A DNA stretch of 45,964 nucleotides. It comes from Gammaproteobacteria bacterium. GTDB lineage: Bacteria; Pseudomonadota; Gammaproteobacteria; Eutrophobiales; Eutrophobiaceae. The translations under genes were made by a program, and so were the position numbers. This document shows, piece by piece, positions 15,100-25,512 of the stretch. Below the pieces are notes generated by a model. That model ran no database searches and had not been told where the DNA came from. It saw only the letters and a list, made by a program, of their open reading frames with translations. The DNA lies in the NCBI GenBank assembly GCA_016179185.1, contig JACORW010000109.1:1-45964 (forward strand), read 5' to 3'. The first letter of the stretch is position 1, and each line of letters opens with the position of its first letter.

Positions 15100-16393
15100 G
15101 ACCCAGAACGCCGTTCTCGTCCACCGACCAGTTGACGATGCCGTTGTAGTGGTAAAACCCGTGCCGGCCGCGTTGCGCGATCAACTCGCGCCGCTCCGGC
15201 TGCACATTACCGGTCTCGTCGGTGGCGCGGCTCTTGAGAACTGCCGGCGCGCCGCTCCAGCGCCACGGGATCCGGAAGCGCGCAAATGCCTTCGGCAGGA
15301 CCGGTTCCTGCAACTCCGCGTCGGCCCAGGTCCTGCCGTTGTCGGCGGAGATCTCGACCCTGCGGATGCGCCCGCGCCCGCTCCACGCCAGCCCGGTGAC
15401 CTGGTAGAGACCGGGACCGCCTTTCAGCACCATCCCGGAGGAAGGAGAAGTGATAAGCGATTTCACCTCCATGACGAAACTGAACATGCGCGCCGTGCCG
15501 TCGGGCATCAGGTCCGTGTACCGGGCGGTCTCATTGCGCGCCATGACCGGCTGGTCGGTGAGTTCGAGGCGCCGCATCCATTTGACGTTCACGACACCTT
15601 CCCAGCCGGGCAGCACGAGCCGCATCGGGTAGCCGTTTTCCGGCCGCAGCCGTTCTCCGTTCTGGTACAGGGCCAGCAGGGCATCGTCCTGCAGTTTCGC
15701 CAGCGGAATGCTGACGTGCATGGCAAAGGCGTCCGCGCCCTCGGCAACCACCCATTTGGCGCCGGGTTTGACACCCGCCTCATGCAGCAACACGCCGAGC
15801 GGGACTCCGGTCCACTCGCTGTTGGACACGAGTCCATGGAAAAACCCGGCCTGGGACCGGGACGGAATCCGGTTCCAGCCGGCGTTGCTGTTGCCGCCGC
15901 ACTCGATGAAACAGGTGCGGGACTCAAGCGGGTAACGCAACAGGTCCGGCACGGAAAACGCCAGCGCACGGTTCACGAGGCCATGGATCAACAATTCGTG
16001 CCCCCCGGGGTCTATGTCGGGCACGCCATTGTGATGGCGTTCGAAATGCAACCCGTTCGGGGTGATCGTTCCCTCCAGCAGATGCAACGGCGTCCACGAG
16101 GCGCCATTGTTGCGCTGGACGCGGTTCGGCGCGGGGAATCTCGCGGTTTCCTGTTCGAACCGCGCCGGCACGCCATAGGGAGAGAACTCCCGCCCCGGCT
16201 CACGCATCCAGGGGGGCCGGCTGCTCCCGGGTACCCGGGGCGATCCGGCCTGCCCCGCCGCTGCCCCTGGGGGCAGCCACGCCATGGCGCCGAACACCAG
16301 GCCCTGCCTGAGCAACAGGCGCCGATCCAGAATGCCGTTGCCCGCCACGGCGCCCGCAGCGTCGGCGAGCCGCGCGACCGGCTGGTCGCTCAT
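15035..16393 (-). CDS. soxC: SoxC, molybdenum subunit of sulfur dehydrogenase
   Basis: 452 residues. The N-terminal twin-arginine type signal (LDRRLLLRQGLVFGAMAWL, then Ala-rich) fits Tat export of a molybdopterin protein. ITPNGLHFERHHNGVPDIDP is typical of SoxC. The Mo-ligand Cys is C165 in FIECGGNSN. GVPLGVLLHEAGVKPGAKWV, ENGYPMRLVLPGWEGVVNVKW and TARMFSFVMEVKSLITSPS also match SoxC rather than ordinary sulfite oxidases. With SoxD it forms the periplasmic sulfane dehydrogenase. The frame continues upstream to 16654, but the signal peptide sets the start at 16393; no good ribosome site is visible. It lies 44 bp downstream of prmB. The last residues (DIDADWD) overlap the soxD start. Confidence 0.93.
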   Translation of the reverse strand: MSDQPVARLADAAGAVAGNGILDRRLLLRQGLVFGAMAWLPPGAAAGQAGSPRVPGSSRPPWMREPGREFSPYGVPARFEQETARFPAPNRVQRNNGASWTPLHLLEGTITPNGLHFERHHNGVPDIDPGGHELLIHGLVNRALAFSVPDLLRYPLESRTCFIECGGNSNAGWNRIPSRSQAGFFHGLVSNSEWTGVPLGVLLHEAGVKPGAKWVVAEGADAFAMHVSIPLAKLQDDALLALYQNGERLRPENGYPMRLVLPGWEGVVNVKWMRRLELTDQPVMARNETARYTDLMPDGTARMFSFVMEVKSLITSPSSGMVLKGGPGLYQVTGLAWSGRGRIRRVEISADNGRTWADAELQEPVLPKAFARFRIPWRWSGAPAVLKSRATDETGNVQPERRELIAQRGRHGFYHYNGIVNWSVDENGVLGHVYDEVAAQQTGTPDIDADWD

Positions 16394-16437
16394 GGGTCGT
16401 AATCCATTGGGAGGAGAATCCTGCGCCGATGGTACGC

Positions 16438-17364
16438 TCACGCTTCCAGCGCAGCCAGATCCGACCGCTGCAGGATGAATACGCCGTCTCCACCGTGCTC
16501 GAAATCGGGCCACAGGAACGGCACGCGCGGGAAGGCGCGCATGAGCGCGCGCCGGCCGGCCCCGACTTCCGCGACCAGAATGCCGCGCCGGGTCAGATGC
16601 GGCGCGGCCCCGGCAAGCAACCGGCGCACGACCTTCAACCCGTCGTGCCCGCATTCCAGTCCTGGCCTGGGTTCATGCCGGTATTCCGGCGGCAGGCGGC
16701 GCCAGGTTCGTGCCGGCACATAGGGTGGATTGCTGACGATGATGTCGTAGGTTCTGCCGGCCAGCGCCGAATAGACATCGGAGCGGATGCAACGCACGCG
16801 GCCCCGGATACCGTGCTTGGCCACGTTGCGTCGCGCCACGGCCAGCGCCGCCGGACTCACATCCGCGGCGTCCACCATTGCCTCAGGAAACGCGCGCGCG
16901 CAGGCGACCGCGATGCAGCCGCTGCCGGTTCCGACGTCGAGCACACGGCGCGCGCGGCACCCGGCCAGCCACGGCGCAAAGCGCTGCTGAATGAGCTCCG
17001 CGATGGGGGAGCGCGGGATCACCACGCGCTCATCCACATAAAACGGCAGCCCCGCGAACCATGCCTCGTTGAGCAGGTAGGCCACCGGTAACCGCTCGCG
17101 GATGCGGCGATCCGCCAGTGTCGCGATACGATTGCCGAGCGGCGCCGGCACGGGCCGGTCCAGAAGGCCGGGTGCGCAGTCGAATTCCAGACCGAGGGCG
17201 CGGAACACCAGATACACCGCCTCGTCGCGCGGATTGTCGGTACCGTGGCCATAACGCAGCCGGGCGCCGCGGAATTTGCCTTCCACCCACCTCAGCCACT
17301 GCCGGGGACTCAACGGGAGGCGCCGTTCCCTGCTGCCTGCGGTGGCGCGCGCGACCCGGGCCAC
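16438..17364 (-). CDS. prmB: Ribosomal protein uL3 glutamine N5-methyltransferase
   Basis: SAM-dependent methyltransferase of 308 residues that modifies a Gln of ribosomal protein L3. It has the N-terminal PrmB helices (LSPRQWLRWVEGKFRGARLRYGHGTDNPRDEAVYL), the SAM loop RVLDVGTGSGCIAVACA and the catalytic NPPY motif in IIVSNPPYVPARTWRRLPPEYRHEP. The GTDNPRDEA segment and PPEY separate it from PrmC. The gene order prmB-aroC is standard; soxCD intervenes here. It starts 16 bp after the HD-GYP gene stop. Confidence 0.95.
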   Translation of the reverse strand: MARVARATAGSRERRLPLSPRQWLRWVEGKFRGARLRYGHGTDNPRDEAVYLVFRALGLEFDCAPGLLDRPVPAPLGNRIATLADRRIRERLPVAYLLNEAWFAGLPFYVDERVVIPRSPIAELIQQRFAPWLAGCRARRVLDVGTGSGCIAVACARAFPEAMVDAADVSPAALAVARRNVAKHGIRGRVRCIRSDVYSALAGRTYDIIVSNPPYVPARTWRRLPPEYRHEPRPGLECGHDGLKVVRRLLAGAAPHLTRRGILVAEVGAGRRALMRAFPRVPFLWPDFEHGGDGVFILQRSDLAALEA

Positions 17365-17380
17365 GGTGTCCGACAGTCCG

Positions 17381-19009
17381 CTAGCTCAGCGGCTGGTAGC
17401 CGGGTATCGCGTTCAGATCAATGGCGTCGATCTGCTTCGGGCTCAGGTACTGGTGCGCGTATTTCAGATACACCTGGTCGTGCATGAATACGTCGAACAG
17501 ATCGGGATCAATGTGATTGTCCAGCTTCATGCGCCCGAGGATCCTGAGCGACTGCGACAATGGCATGGCCTTCTTGTACGGACGATCGTTCGCGGTCAGC
17601 GCCTCAAAGACATCGGCGATGGCCACCATGCGCGCCGGGATGGACATCTGGGCACGGATCAGTCCCTGCGGATAGCCGGAGCCGTCCATTTTTTCGTGGT
17701 GGCCGCCGGCGAATTCCGCCACGCGCCGCAGATGTTTCGGATAAGGCAACGACTCGAGCATCTTGATGGTCACGGCCACGTGATTGTTGATTATCTGCCG
17801 CTCGCGCAGACTGAGCGTGCCGCGCCCGATCTGAAGATTCTCCATTTCCTCCACCGACAACAACGGCTCCTCGGCCCCATCCGGGCCCACCCAGCGATAT
17901 GCCGCGATCCGCTCGATGCGCGCCTTCTGTGCGTCGGTCATGTGCTCACCGCCGATGTTGCTCGTGCGCACGAAGTCGCGATCCTCAAGCAATCGCGCCA
18001 AATCCTTTTGCAGTTGTTCGTCGTTGCGCAGCAGATCCGGATCGCCGCCGAGGTCCCGCAGCCGGAGGCGCAGCGCGGCAATCTCGGCATCGCGCTTCAG
18101 CACCTCAAACCGCGCATCCACGAGATGAATCCGATCGTAGATGGTCTCCAGCTTCGTGCCCTTGTCCACCACGTATTCCGGCGTCGTGATCTTGCCGCAG
18201 TCGTGCAACCACGCCGCCACTTCGAGTTCGTACTTTTCCGTTTCCGTCATGGAAAAGGCCTGCAACGGACCGGTGGTCATCCGGCAGGCGGCATCAGCAA
18301 GCAGGTTGGTCAGCACCGGCACCCGCCGGCAGTGGCCGGCGGTATAGGGTGACTTCTCGTCAATGGCATTGGCGATCAACTGGATCAGCGAGTCGAACAG
18401 TTTTTTCTGCGCGTCGATCAGGCTGCGGTTCGTGACGGTGACCGCGGCCTGGGAGGCCAAGGATTCCACGAAGCGTTGATCCAGTCCGGAGAACGGTACG
18501 ACATTGCCGGTGCGCGGTTCCTTGGCGTTTATCAGTTGCAGCACGCCGATGATCTCGTTCTCGTGATTACGCAGCGGCACCGTCAGAAATGACTTCGAGC
18601 GGTAACCGGTCTTGCGATCGAAACTGCGGGTGCCGGAAAAATCGAACTCGTGGCTGCCGTAGGCATCCTCGATGTTGACGGTCTCGCCGCTGATCGCCGC
18701 CCACGCCGCCACCATCGTGCGGTTCGGCCGGCCCTCGGGGTCATAAAGCGCCAGGGGGTAAAAGGAAATCTCCTCGCCGCTGGTGCCGCCCCGGTGCACG
18801 CCCAGGGAGCGATTCACCATGATCTCGAATTTGAGGCGATTGTCCTCGGTGCGCGTGTACAACGTGCCGCCATCGGCGTTGGTGATCTCCATCGCCTTCA
18901 GCAGGATCATCTCCAGCAGGCGCGAGTGATCCTTTTCCGCGGACAGCGCGATGCCGATGTCGGTCAGTTCCTTCAGCAGGCCGGTGAAATCGGTCGAATG
19001 GATGGTCAT
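17381..19009 (-). CDS. GAF-HD-GYP domain protein (predicted c-di-GMP phosphodiesterase)
   Basis: 542 residues. An N-terminal GAF domain (about 10-185, with GVLQLINAKE) precedes an HD-GYP domain. The HD motif is H269-D270 in AAWLHDCGKI. The second signature HHEKMDGSGYP begins at H437, then ARMVAIADVFEALTANDRPYK. About 150 residues separate HD from HHE, a longer insert than in compact HD-GYPs, and it contains charged helices (RFEVLKRDAEIAALRLRL). All metal and GYP residues are present, so c-di-GMP hydrolysis is expected; the GAF ligand is unknown. It lies between htpG and prmB on the same strand. Confidence 0.92.
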   Translation of the reverse strand: MTIHSTDFTGLLKELTDIGIALSAEKDHSRLLEMILLKAMEITNADGGTLYTRTEDNRLKFEIMVNRSLGVHRGGTSGEEISFYPLALYDPEGRPNRTMVAAWAAISGETVNIEDAYGSHEFDFSGTRSFDRKTGYRSKSFLTVPLRNHENEIIGVLQLINAKEPRTGNVVPFSGLDQRFVESLASQAAVTVTNRSLIDAQKKLFDSLIQLIANAIDEKSPYTAGHCRRVPVLTNLLADAACRMTTGPLQAFSMTETEKYELEVAAWLHDCGKITTPEYVVDKGTKLETIYDRIHLVDARFEVLKRDAEIAALRLRLRDLGGDPDLLRNDEQLQKDLARLLEDRDFVRTSNIGGEHMTDAQKARIERIAAYRWVGPDGAEEPLLSVEEMENLQIGRGTLSLRERQIINNHVAVTIKMLESLPYPKHLRRVAEFAGGHHEKMDGSGYPQGLIRAQMSIPARMVAIADVFEALTANDRPYKKAMPLSQSLRILGRMKLDNHIDPDLFDVFMHDQVYLKYAHQYLSPKQIDAIDLNAIPGYQPLS

Positions 19010-19141
19010 GGGCCGGTTCTGTCGCGAGTTGCCCCGGTCATTCTAACAGGGTGATGCGAAACCCGGTTTGCATCGCCCTGTGGCGCCCCGGGGATGGGAC
19101 TTTTGCGTTTATCCGCCAGACCCGTGCGAAACCTGATGCTT

Positions 19142-21019
19142 TCACCCGGAGTCCGTGTTCAGCAACAGGCTGTTCAGACGCCGCACAAACGCGGCGGGAT
19201 CGGGAAGCTGCGCGCCTTCGCCGAGCAATGCCTGATCCAGCAGCAGTTGCGCCCAGTCGGCGACACGCGCAGTGTCCTGCTCCCGCTCGATGCGCCCGAT
19301 CAGGGCGTGGGAAAGATTCACCTCCAGCACCGGTTTCTGCTCCGGCAGCTTCTGGCCGGACGCCTCCAGCATGCGCTGCAGGTGGCGGCTCAGACCCGGC
19401 TCCTCCGTTACCAGGCACGCGGCGGACGTGGTCAGCCGGGCGCTCGACCGCACGTCCTTGACCTTGTCATGCAGGGCCTCCCGCAGACGCTGTATCAGCG
19501 CCTCCTGCGACGAGGTCGGGGCGGACGCGGCCGATCCCGCGTCGCCTGCGCCCAGGTCCAAATCGCCCTTGACGACGGATCGGAGCGGCTTGCCGTCAAA
19601 CTCGACCAGATGCATCACCACCCACTCGTCCACTGGGTCGGTAAGCAGCAATACTTCCAGGTTGCGCGCGCGCAGCGCCTCCAGATGCGGACTGCCGCGC
19701 GCGGACGCCGGGGTGTCAGCGGTAAGATAATAGATGGCCCCCTGCCCCTCCGCCATCCGCGCCACGTATTCCGGCAACGACACGGACTGCGCGTCCGCTT
19801 CGGTCCGGGTGGACGCGAAACGCAACAGCCGCGCGATCTCGTCGCGCCGTTCGGGCGCGTCAATGACGCCTTCCTTGAGTACCCGGCCGAACTCCTTCCA
19901 GAACCGGGCGTATTTCTCCGGTTCCTGCTCCGCCATCCCCGCGAGCAGTTCCAGCACCTTGCGCGCGCAGCCGGACCGGATTGCGTCAATGTTCCTGTCC
20001 TGCTGCAGGATCTCGCGCGAAATGTTCAGCGGCAGGTCGTTGGAGTCCACGATGCCGCGCACGAAACGCAGGTACGGCGGCAGTAACTGCTCCGCGTCGT
20101 CCATGATGAATATGCGGCGTACATACAGTTTCAGCCCGCGGCGCCGTTCCCGGTCCCAGAGATCGAACGGTGCCCGGCCCGGGATGTACAGCAGACTGAC
20201 ATATTCGACCTTGCCCTCGACGCGATTGTGAGAATGGGCCAGCGCGTCCTCGAAATCGTGCGCCACGTGTTTGTAGAACTCCTGGTACTCGGACTCGGAA
20301 ATTTCCTTGCGTGGCCGGGTCCACAGCGCCGTGGCGCGATTCACCGTCTCCTCTCCCCGCGCGTCCCTGCCCTCGGCTTCCATCACGATGGGCAGCGCGA
20401 TGTGGTCGGAGTACTTGTGGATGATGGTCCGCAGTCTCCCGCCGTCGAGGAAATCGTCTTCACCGTCACGCAGGTGCAGCGTGACCACGGTACCGCGCCG
20501 CGGCCGGTCCATGGTCTCCACGGTGTATTCGCTCTCGCCGCTTGACACCCAGCGCACACCCTCGCCGCGGGCGGCGCCGGCGCGGCGCGTGGCCACCTCA
20601 ACCCTGTGTGCCACGATGAATGCTGAATAAAATCCCACGCCAAACTGCCCGATGAGGTGCGAATCGCGGGCCTGATCCCCGGTCAACGCCGCCAGAAACT
20701 CACTGGTGCCGGATTTTGCGATGGTCCCCAGTTGCGCGATCACTTCTTCGCGCGACATGCCGATCCCGTTGTCGCTGACGCTGATCGTGCGTTGCTCCCT
20801 GTCGCACTCCACCCGGATGCGCAGCTCCGGATCGTCTTCATACAGGCCGGGATCGCGCAGGGCGAGAAAGCGCAGTTTGTCGGCGGCATCCGAGGCATTT
20901 GAGATCAATTCCCGCAGGAAGATCTCCTTGTTGCTGTACAGCGAGTGGATCATGAGATCCAGCAGCTTCCTGACTTCGGTCTGGAACCCGAGGGTTTCTC
21001 TGTTGCCTTCCGCGCTCAT
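19142..21019 (-). CDS. htpG: HtpG, bacterial Hsp90 chaperone
   Basis: 625-residue ATP-dependent chaperone. The GHKL N domain has [22 protein letters not shown] (about 24-45), [17 protein letters not shown] and [15 protein letters not shown]. The middle domain has [12 protein letters not shown] and [36 protein letters not shown]. The C-terminal dimerisation part is complete. Length and start ([16 protein letters not shown]) are canonical. A sigma-32-like promoter candidate is at 21091-21066. Confidence 0.98.
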   Translation of the reverse strand: MSAEGNRETLGFQTEVRKLLDLMIHSLYSNKEIFLRELISNASDAADKLRFLALRDPGLYEDDPELRIRVECDREQRTISVSDNGIGMSREEVIAQLGTIAKSGTSEFLAALTGDQARDSHLIGQFGVGFYSAFIVAHRVEVATRRAGAARGEGVRWVSSGESEYTVETMDRPRRGTVVTLHLRDGEDDFLDGGRLRTIIHKYSDHIALPIVMEAEGRDARGEETVNRATALWTRPRKEISESEYQEFYKHVAHDFEDALAHSHNRVEGKVEYVSLLYIPGRAPFDLWDRERRRGLKLYVRRIFIMDDAEQLLPPYLRFVRGIVDSNDLPLNISREILQQDRNIDAIRSGCARKVLELLAGMAEQEPEKYARFWKEFGRVLKEGVIDAPERRDEIARLLRFASTRTEADAQSVSLPEYVARMAEGQGAIYYLTADTPASARGSPHLEALRARNLEVLLLTDPVDEWVVMHLVEFDGKPLRSVVKGDLDLGAGDAGSAASAPTSSQEALIQRLREALHDKVKDVRSSARLTTSAACLVTEEPGLSRHLQRMLEASGQKLPEQKPVLEVNLSHALIGRIEREQDTARVADWAQLLLDQALLGEGAQLPDPAAFVRRLNSLLLNTDSG

Positions 21020-21065
21020 TTCAGGTTCCTCCCCTCATTAACCGGATTCGGCGAAACTGCAAAGG

Positions 21066-21091
21066 TCAGGGTAACCGCCACGAAATTCAAG
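21066..21091 (-). promoter_or_regulatory. Candidate sigma-32 (heat-shock) promoter of htpG
   Basis: On the minus strand CTTGAA (21091-21086), a 14-nt spacer and CCCTGA (21071-21066) resemble the heat-shock consensus CTTGAA-N11-15-CCCCAT. The -35 half is perfect and the -10 half partial. It lies 47 bp before the htpG start. Confidence 0.4.
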
Positions 21092-21181
21092 CCCGCTGAT
21101 CGAAACTTCCATTGCCTCGGCCGGAGGGCGGCGCGATAATTTCCGTCCACCCATGTCACTTCAGCGCGTGCGCCCATTCTG

Positions 21182-21742
21182 ATGCGACCCCTCGCTGCCG
21201 CTTCGCCTGCCGCGGGCGGCCGGCATTGGTCGAGTTCCGGCAGCGTTGGTTGCAGGCGATTGCTTTGTGCGGTGCTTCTCCTGGGCCTTCCGGCCTGTGC
21301 AACCCTGTCCGGCCCGACTCCGGCGGCCCGGTCCGGCGCCGAAGAAACGACGAGGCTTGCGATGACTGCGGACCAGGCCTACCGCAATGAGAACTGGGCG
21401 CTGGCGGAGGCGGACTACCGCCGGCTCACCACGCTTGCGCCGGAAAATGCGGAGTACTGGTTCCGGCTGGGCTACATCAGCGCCCGCCTGAACCGGCTGG
21501 GCGATGCGGTGCGCATGTACGGTGAGGCGCTGGAACGGGATGGCACCCATCTGGGCGCGTGGCACAACCTCGGCATGACACAATTGCAGCTGGCCACGCG
21601 CTCCCTCGGTCGGGTCCGGAGTCGCGTCCCCGCAGAGGATCCCGACGCCATGCGTGCGCAGCGGATCATTGACGGCATCACCGCGTTACTGGAATCCGAG
21701 CAGAACATCGGCACCCAGGCCGCGCCGGGGGTGGACCAGTGA
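21182..21742 (+). CDS. TPR-repeat lipoprotein
   Basis: 186 residues. A hydrophobic segment [13 protein letters not shown] ends in a lipobox-like LPAC (Cys about residue 39), so the product is probably a lipoprotein. The 39-residue leader is long, and translation could begin later at an alternative codon. Two or so TPR motifs follow: [39 protein letters not shown], then [31 protein letters not shown]. The function is not recognisable. It overlaps the mutS GTG start by 4 bp. Confidence 0.75.
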   Translation: MRPLAAASPAAGGRHWSSSGSVGCRRLLCAVLLLGLPACATLSGPTPAARSGAEETTRLAMTADQAYRNENWALAEADYRRLTTLAPENAEYWFRLGYISARLNRLGDAVRMYGEALERDGTHLGAWHNLGMTQLQLATRSLGRVRSRVPAEDPDAMRAQRIIDGITALLESEQNIGTQAAPGVDQ

Positions 21743-24342
21743 ACGATCAGGACATCGCCGGTCGCGGCCCGACAATACCGGCGGATTCCGACCATACGCC
21801 GGTCATCCGCCAGTACCTCGGATTCAAGGCGGAGCACGCGGACAAACTTCTGTTTTTCCGCATGGGTGACTTCTATGAACTGTTTTTCGAGGATGCGCGC
21901 CGCGCGGCGCGGCTGCTGGATATCACGCTGACCCGCCGCGGCCAGTCGGCGGGGCAACCCGTGCCCATGGCCGGGGTGCCGGTGCACGCCGTGGACACGT
22001 ACCTGGCGCGGCTGATTCGCCAGGGCGAGTCCGTGGCCATTTGCGAACAGACAGGCGACCCGGCGCTGGCGCGCGGGCCGGTGGAGCGGCGGATCGTGCG
22101 CGTCGTCACGCCCGGCACCGTGACCGAAGAGGCGCTGCTGGACGATCGCGCCGAGTCACTTCTGGCGGGAATAAGCGAACAACACGGGCAATACGGGTGC
22201 GCCAGCCTGGACCTGCCCAGCGGCCGTTTGCATCTCAGCGATCACAGCGGCTGGGAAGGACTGGAAGCGGAGCTCCGCCGCCTGAACCCGGCCGAGATCC
22301 TGGTTGCGGACACGGTCGCGGAGGATCTTTCGGACCGGCTCAAGCCCCATTGCCGGCGATTGACGCCGCTGGCCGCCTGGCATTTCGATCTGGCGGAGGC
22401 CGACCGCAAGCTGCGCGAACAGTTCGGCGTTCTCGACTTGGACGGATTCGGCATCGCATCCATGCCGCTTGCGCGCGCCGCCTGTGGCGCGCTGTTGCAT
22501 TACGCCCGCGCCACCCAGCAACACACGTTGCCGCACCTGCGGCCTCCCCGGCCGGAGCGCCAGATCGATCATGTCGCGCTGGATGCCGCGACGCGGCACA
22601 ATCTGGAACTGGAACAGGGTCTGACCGGCAAACCCGAGCACAGCCTGCTGGGTGTGCTCGACTCCACGGTCAATCCGATGGGGGGTCGTCTGTTGCGGCG
22701 CTGGTTGCAGCGTCCCCTGCGGGACCATGAAGCGCTGCGGCAGCGCCACGACGCGGTGCAGGCCCTGATGGAAACCCGCGCCCAGGCCGGCATGCGCGAT
22801 GTACTTGCCGGTGCAGGCGATCTGGAACGCATTGTCGGACGCATCGCCCTCGGCAACGCCCGTCCCAGTGATTTGTGCCGGCTCCGGGAGACATTGTCGC
22901 TCCTGCCCGCACTGCGCGATCAGGCATCCGGGCTGGCCGCGTCGCGACTGCGCGAACTTGCCGGCATGATCGATCCACCGCCTAATCTGCGGGATTTTCT
23001 GCAGCGGGCAATTGCCGCCGAGCCGGCGGCGCATCTGCGCGACGGGGATGTAATCAATGCGGGCTTTGACGACAGACTGGACGATCTTCGATCCATGGGG
23101 CGGGAGGCCGGCCGGCATCTGGCCGAGTTCGAACTGCGCGAACGGCGGCGCACGGGAATTGCCGGGCTCAGGGTCGGATTCAACCGCGTACACGGCTATT
23201 ACATCGAGCTGAGCCGCACGCAGTCAGCCAATGCGCCCAAAGATTACCACCGCCGCCAGACGCTGAAGGCAACGGAACGGTACATTACCGGGGAACTCAC
23301 CCAGTTCGAAGCAAAGGTTCTGTCCGCGCGCGCGCAGGCACTGGCACGGGAGCGGGAACTTTATGACGCCGTTCTGGCCGGCGTCAGGCTGCACACCGCC
23401 GTGCTGCAGACCGCTGCCGCGGCATGCGCGGAACTGGACGTGCTCTGTGCATTCGCGGAGCGCGCACAGGTGCTCGAATACAATCGGCCCGAATTCACCG
23501 GCACGCCCGGCGTGGAGATCATTGCGGGACGGCACGCGGTAGTGGAACAGTTGCGCCCGGAGCCGTTCATCGCCAATGACACATTGCTCAATCCGGAACG
23601 GCGCCTGCTGGTCATTACCGGTCCGAACATGGGCGGCAAGTCCACCTACATGCGGCAGGTCGCGCTGATCGTCATCCTTGCGCACATCGGCAGCTTCGTG
23701 CCGGCGCGCGCCGCACGGCTCGGGCCCGTGGACCGGATCTTTACGCGCATCGGCGCATCCGATGACCTGGCCGGCGGACGTTCCACGTTCATGGTCGAGA
23801 TGTCCGAGACCGCGCAGATTCTTCATATGGCAACCGAGCGCAGCCTGGTACTGATGGACGAGATCGGGCGCGGGACCAGCACGTTTGACGGCGTGGCGCT
23901 CGCCGGCGCCTGCGCCGTGTATCTGGCCGCGTCAGTGCGCTCATTGACGTTGTTCGCGACGCACTTTGCCGAACTCACGGAACTCGCGCAGTCGCTGGGT
24001 GGCGCCGCCAATATGCACCTCGCCGCCGTGGAACACGGTGATCGGATCGTGTTCCTGCATGCCTTGCGCGACGGACCGGCGGACCGCAGCTACGGCATCC
24101 AGGTTGCGCAGCTCGCAGGGGTGCCGCAGCCGGTCATCGAAGATGCAGCCGGACGGTTGCGCCGGCTGGAATCCCTCCCGCGCGCCGAACCAACTGCCAC
24201 TGGAGGACAAACCGACTTGTTTCCGTCCACCGATCCGGTCCTCGGGGAATTGCGTCGCATCCGTCCGGATGAGCTGACGCCGCGCGCGGCGCTCGAACTG
24301 ATCTATCGCTGGCGCGCGCTTTTGCTATCGGATGCACGGTAG
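21739..24342 (+). CDS. mutS: DNA mismatch repair protein MutS
   Basis: 867-residue ATPase that recognises mispairs and recruits MutL. The mismatch-wedge motif F45-Y-E47 is in MGDFYELFF. The clamp and lever regions are complete. Walker [10 protein letters not shown] starts at about residue 628. Walker [14 protein letters not shown] holds D707-E708. [16 protein letters not shown] signature [17 protein letters not shown] and [10 protein letters not shown] follow. The GTG start is set by the 4-bp overlap with the TPR gene and the family N terminus. The order mutS-fdxA is typical of pseudomonads and relatives. Confidence 0.98.
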   Translation: MNDQDIAGRGPTIPADSDHTPVIRQYLGFKAEHADKLLFFRMGDFYELFFEDARRAARLLDITLTRRGQSAGQPVPMAGVPVHAVDTYLARLIRQGESVAICEQTGDPALARGPVERRIVRVVTPGTVTEEALLDDRAESLLAGISEQHGQYGCASLDLPSGRLHLSDHSGWEGLEAELRRLNPAEILVADTVAEDLSDRLKPHCRRLTPLAAWHFDLAEADRKLREQFGVLDLDGFGIASMPLARAACGALLHYARATQQHTLPHLRPPRPERQIDHVALDAATRHNLELEQGLTGKPEHSLLGVLDSTVNPMGGRLLRRWLQRPLRDHEALRQRHDAVQALMETRAQAGMRDVLAGAGDLERIVGRIALGNARPSDLCRLRETLSLLPALRDQASGLAASRLRELAGMIDPPPNLRDFLQRAIAAEPAAHLRDGDVINAGFDDRLDDLRSMGREAGRHLAEFELRERRRTGIAGLRVGFNRVHGYYIELSRTQSANAPKDYHRRQTLKATERYITGELTQFEAKVLSARAQALARERELYDAVLAGVRLHTAVLQTAAAACAELDVLCAFAERAQVLEYNRPEFTGTPGVEIIAGRHAVVEQLRPEPFIANDTLLNPERRLLVITGPNMGGKSTYMRQVALIVILAHIGSFVPARAARLGPVDRIFTRIGASDDLAGGRSTFMVEMSETAQILHMATERSLVLMDEIGRGTSTFDGVALAGACAVYLAASVRSLTLFATHFAELTELAQSLGGAANMHLAAVEHGDRIVFLHALRDGPADRSYGIQVAQLAGVPQPVIEDAAGRLRRLESLPRAEPTATGGQTDLFPSTDPVLGELRRIRPDELTPRAALELIYRWRALLLSDAR

Positions 24343-24383
24343 TATGATTCCTCTGTCATGGACAAAACTTAGGTGAGGGGAAC

Positions 24384-24707
24384 ATGCCCTTTGTTGTTAC
24401 GGAAGCCTGCATAAAGTGCCGATTCACGGACTGCGTTGAAGTTTGCCCTGTGGACTGCTTCCACGAAGGGCCGAATTTTCTGGTCATCGATCCGGATGAG
24501 TGCATTGACTGCACGCTGTGCGAGCCGGAATGCCCCGTGGAGGCGATCATGTCCGAGGACGATGTGCCGGAGAACATGAAACAGTTCATCGAGCTGAATG
24601 CCACGCTGTCGAAAAAGTGGCCGGTCATCAGCGAAATGAAGGAGCATTTTTCGGACGCCGACCAGTGGCGCGAAGTCAAGGACAAGCTGCAGTACCTGGA
24701 ACGCTGA
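24384..24707 (+). CDS. fdxA: 7Fe-8S ferredoxin, Azotobacter FdI type
   Basis: 107 residues, the same length as Azotobacter vinelandii ferredoxin I (counted with Met) and close to it throughout. Cysteines lie at 9, 12, 17, 21 and 25 ([20 protein letters not shown]). A second group is in [14 protein letters not shown]. They fit one [3Fe-4S] and one [4Fe-4S] cluster. It is a low-potential cytosolic electron carrier; partners are unknown. A strong ribosome site AGGTGAGGGG precedes ATG 24384. It sits 41 bp after mutS. Confidence 0.97.
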   Translation: MPFVVTEACIKCRFTDCVEVCPVDCFHEGPNFLVIDPDECIDCTLCEPECPVEAIMSEDDVPENMKQFIELNATLSKKWPVISEMKEHFSDADQWREVKDKLQYLER

Positions 24708-24790
24708 AGCACGGTGCCCGCTACTTTCTGACACCGCCGGGCCGCGTCCGGGCCCGCCCCCCGTTGCCGGTCCCGCGTCATGTCCGTTTG

Positions 24791-25261
24791 ATGCTGCTGG
24801 TGGCCGCCGGGACCATAAATTGCGCCACGCCCATCTCTGCACTTGCAGATGAAATCTATCGCTGGGTAGATGCCCAGGGGCGCGTACATTTTGGCGACAA
24901 ACCGCCGGCAGAGGGTGCCGAACGTGTCGAGGTGAAACCCGCGCCCACCGATGACCCGGAATTGAAACGGCGCCAGGAGCGGGGCGAACGCCTCTCGGAA
25001 ATCATGGCCGAAGAAAGAAAAGCCAGGGACGAGGAGAAGCAGGAAGCGCTGCTGGCGGCCGCCGAACGCCGCGCAAAGTGCAACAGCTCCCGTGCGCGCC
25101 TGGAGCGGGCGATCAACGCGGCTTTTATCTATCGCGACACCCCGGATCCGGCGAATCCGCTGATCCTGGACGAGTCGGAACGAAGCGAATTCGAACAGCG
25201 GCTACGGGCTGAAATCCGGCAGTACTGCGACCCCCTAGATAGCGACGTGCCGGTCCGCTGA
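24791..25261 (+). CDS. DUF4124 domain protein, probably exported
   Basis: About 156 residues. After a short hydrophobic leader (MLLVAAGTINCATPISALA) comes the DUF4124 signature DEIYRWVDAQGRVHFGDKPP. A charged helical stretch rich in Glu, Arg and Lys follows (ELKRRQERGERLSEIMAEERKARDEEKQEALLAAAERR). Two cysteines, in RAKCNSS and QYCDPL, may form a disulfide. The open frame continues upstream to 24518, but the exported-protein leader favours 24791 or the TTG at 24788. The missing N-terminal positive charge leaves the start uncertain. The function of the family is unknown. Confidence 0.75.
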   Translation: MLLVAAGTINCATPISALADEIYRWVDAQGRVHFGDKPPAEGAERVEVKPAPTDDPELKRRQERGERLSEIMAEERKARDEEKQEALLAAAERRAKCNSSRARLERAINAAFIYRDTPDPANPLILDESERSEFEQRLRAEIRQYCDPLDSDVPVR

Positions 25262-25476
25262 AACATGGAATCTCTCTTGGGGTCATCCCCGGGCGGCATG
25301 TTCCCGCACCAATCCCGGACAGGGTGATGCAGAAGTCCACGGATGGACCATTGCATCAAACTGCTGATTCGCCGGTAGACCGGTTCAAAACGGTCCGCGT
25401 ATCATTCCGGCAACCGGGGTGCAGATCCGGGCGCGCCGCCAACAACATGACCAGGCAGCGCATGGGGGGAGAAAAT

Positions 25477-25512
25477 ATGAACACGACAACGGAAATGCCG
25501 AGCCGCCCATGA
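25477..25512 (+). CDS. Possible 11-residue leader peptide coupled to the PP2C gene
   Basis: ATG 25477 follows a strong ribosome site GGGGGAG at a spacing of 5 nt and reads MNTTTEMPSRP, then TGA. The TGA overlaps the ATG of the phosphatase gene (ATGA, 25509-25512). The phosphatase has no ribosome site of its own, so ribosomes finishing this peptide could restart there. The peptide itself is probably unimportant. Otherwise the gap 25262-25508 holds only a short hairpin (GACCG...CGGTC near 25378-25396) and no clear promoter. Confidence 0.45.
   Translation: MNTTTEMPSRP

Noticed and set aside
14912..16402. Long plus-strand frame opposite soxC
   Set aside because: GC-driven shadow of soxC, which has clear SoxC motifs on the minus strand.
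15035..16654. Upstream extension of soxC to 16654 as a longer protein
   Set aside because: The extra residues read through prmB antisense-like sequence and precede a good twin-arginine signal, so translation should start at 16393.
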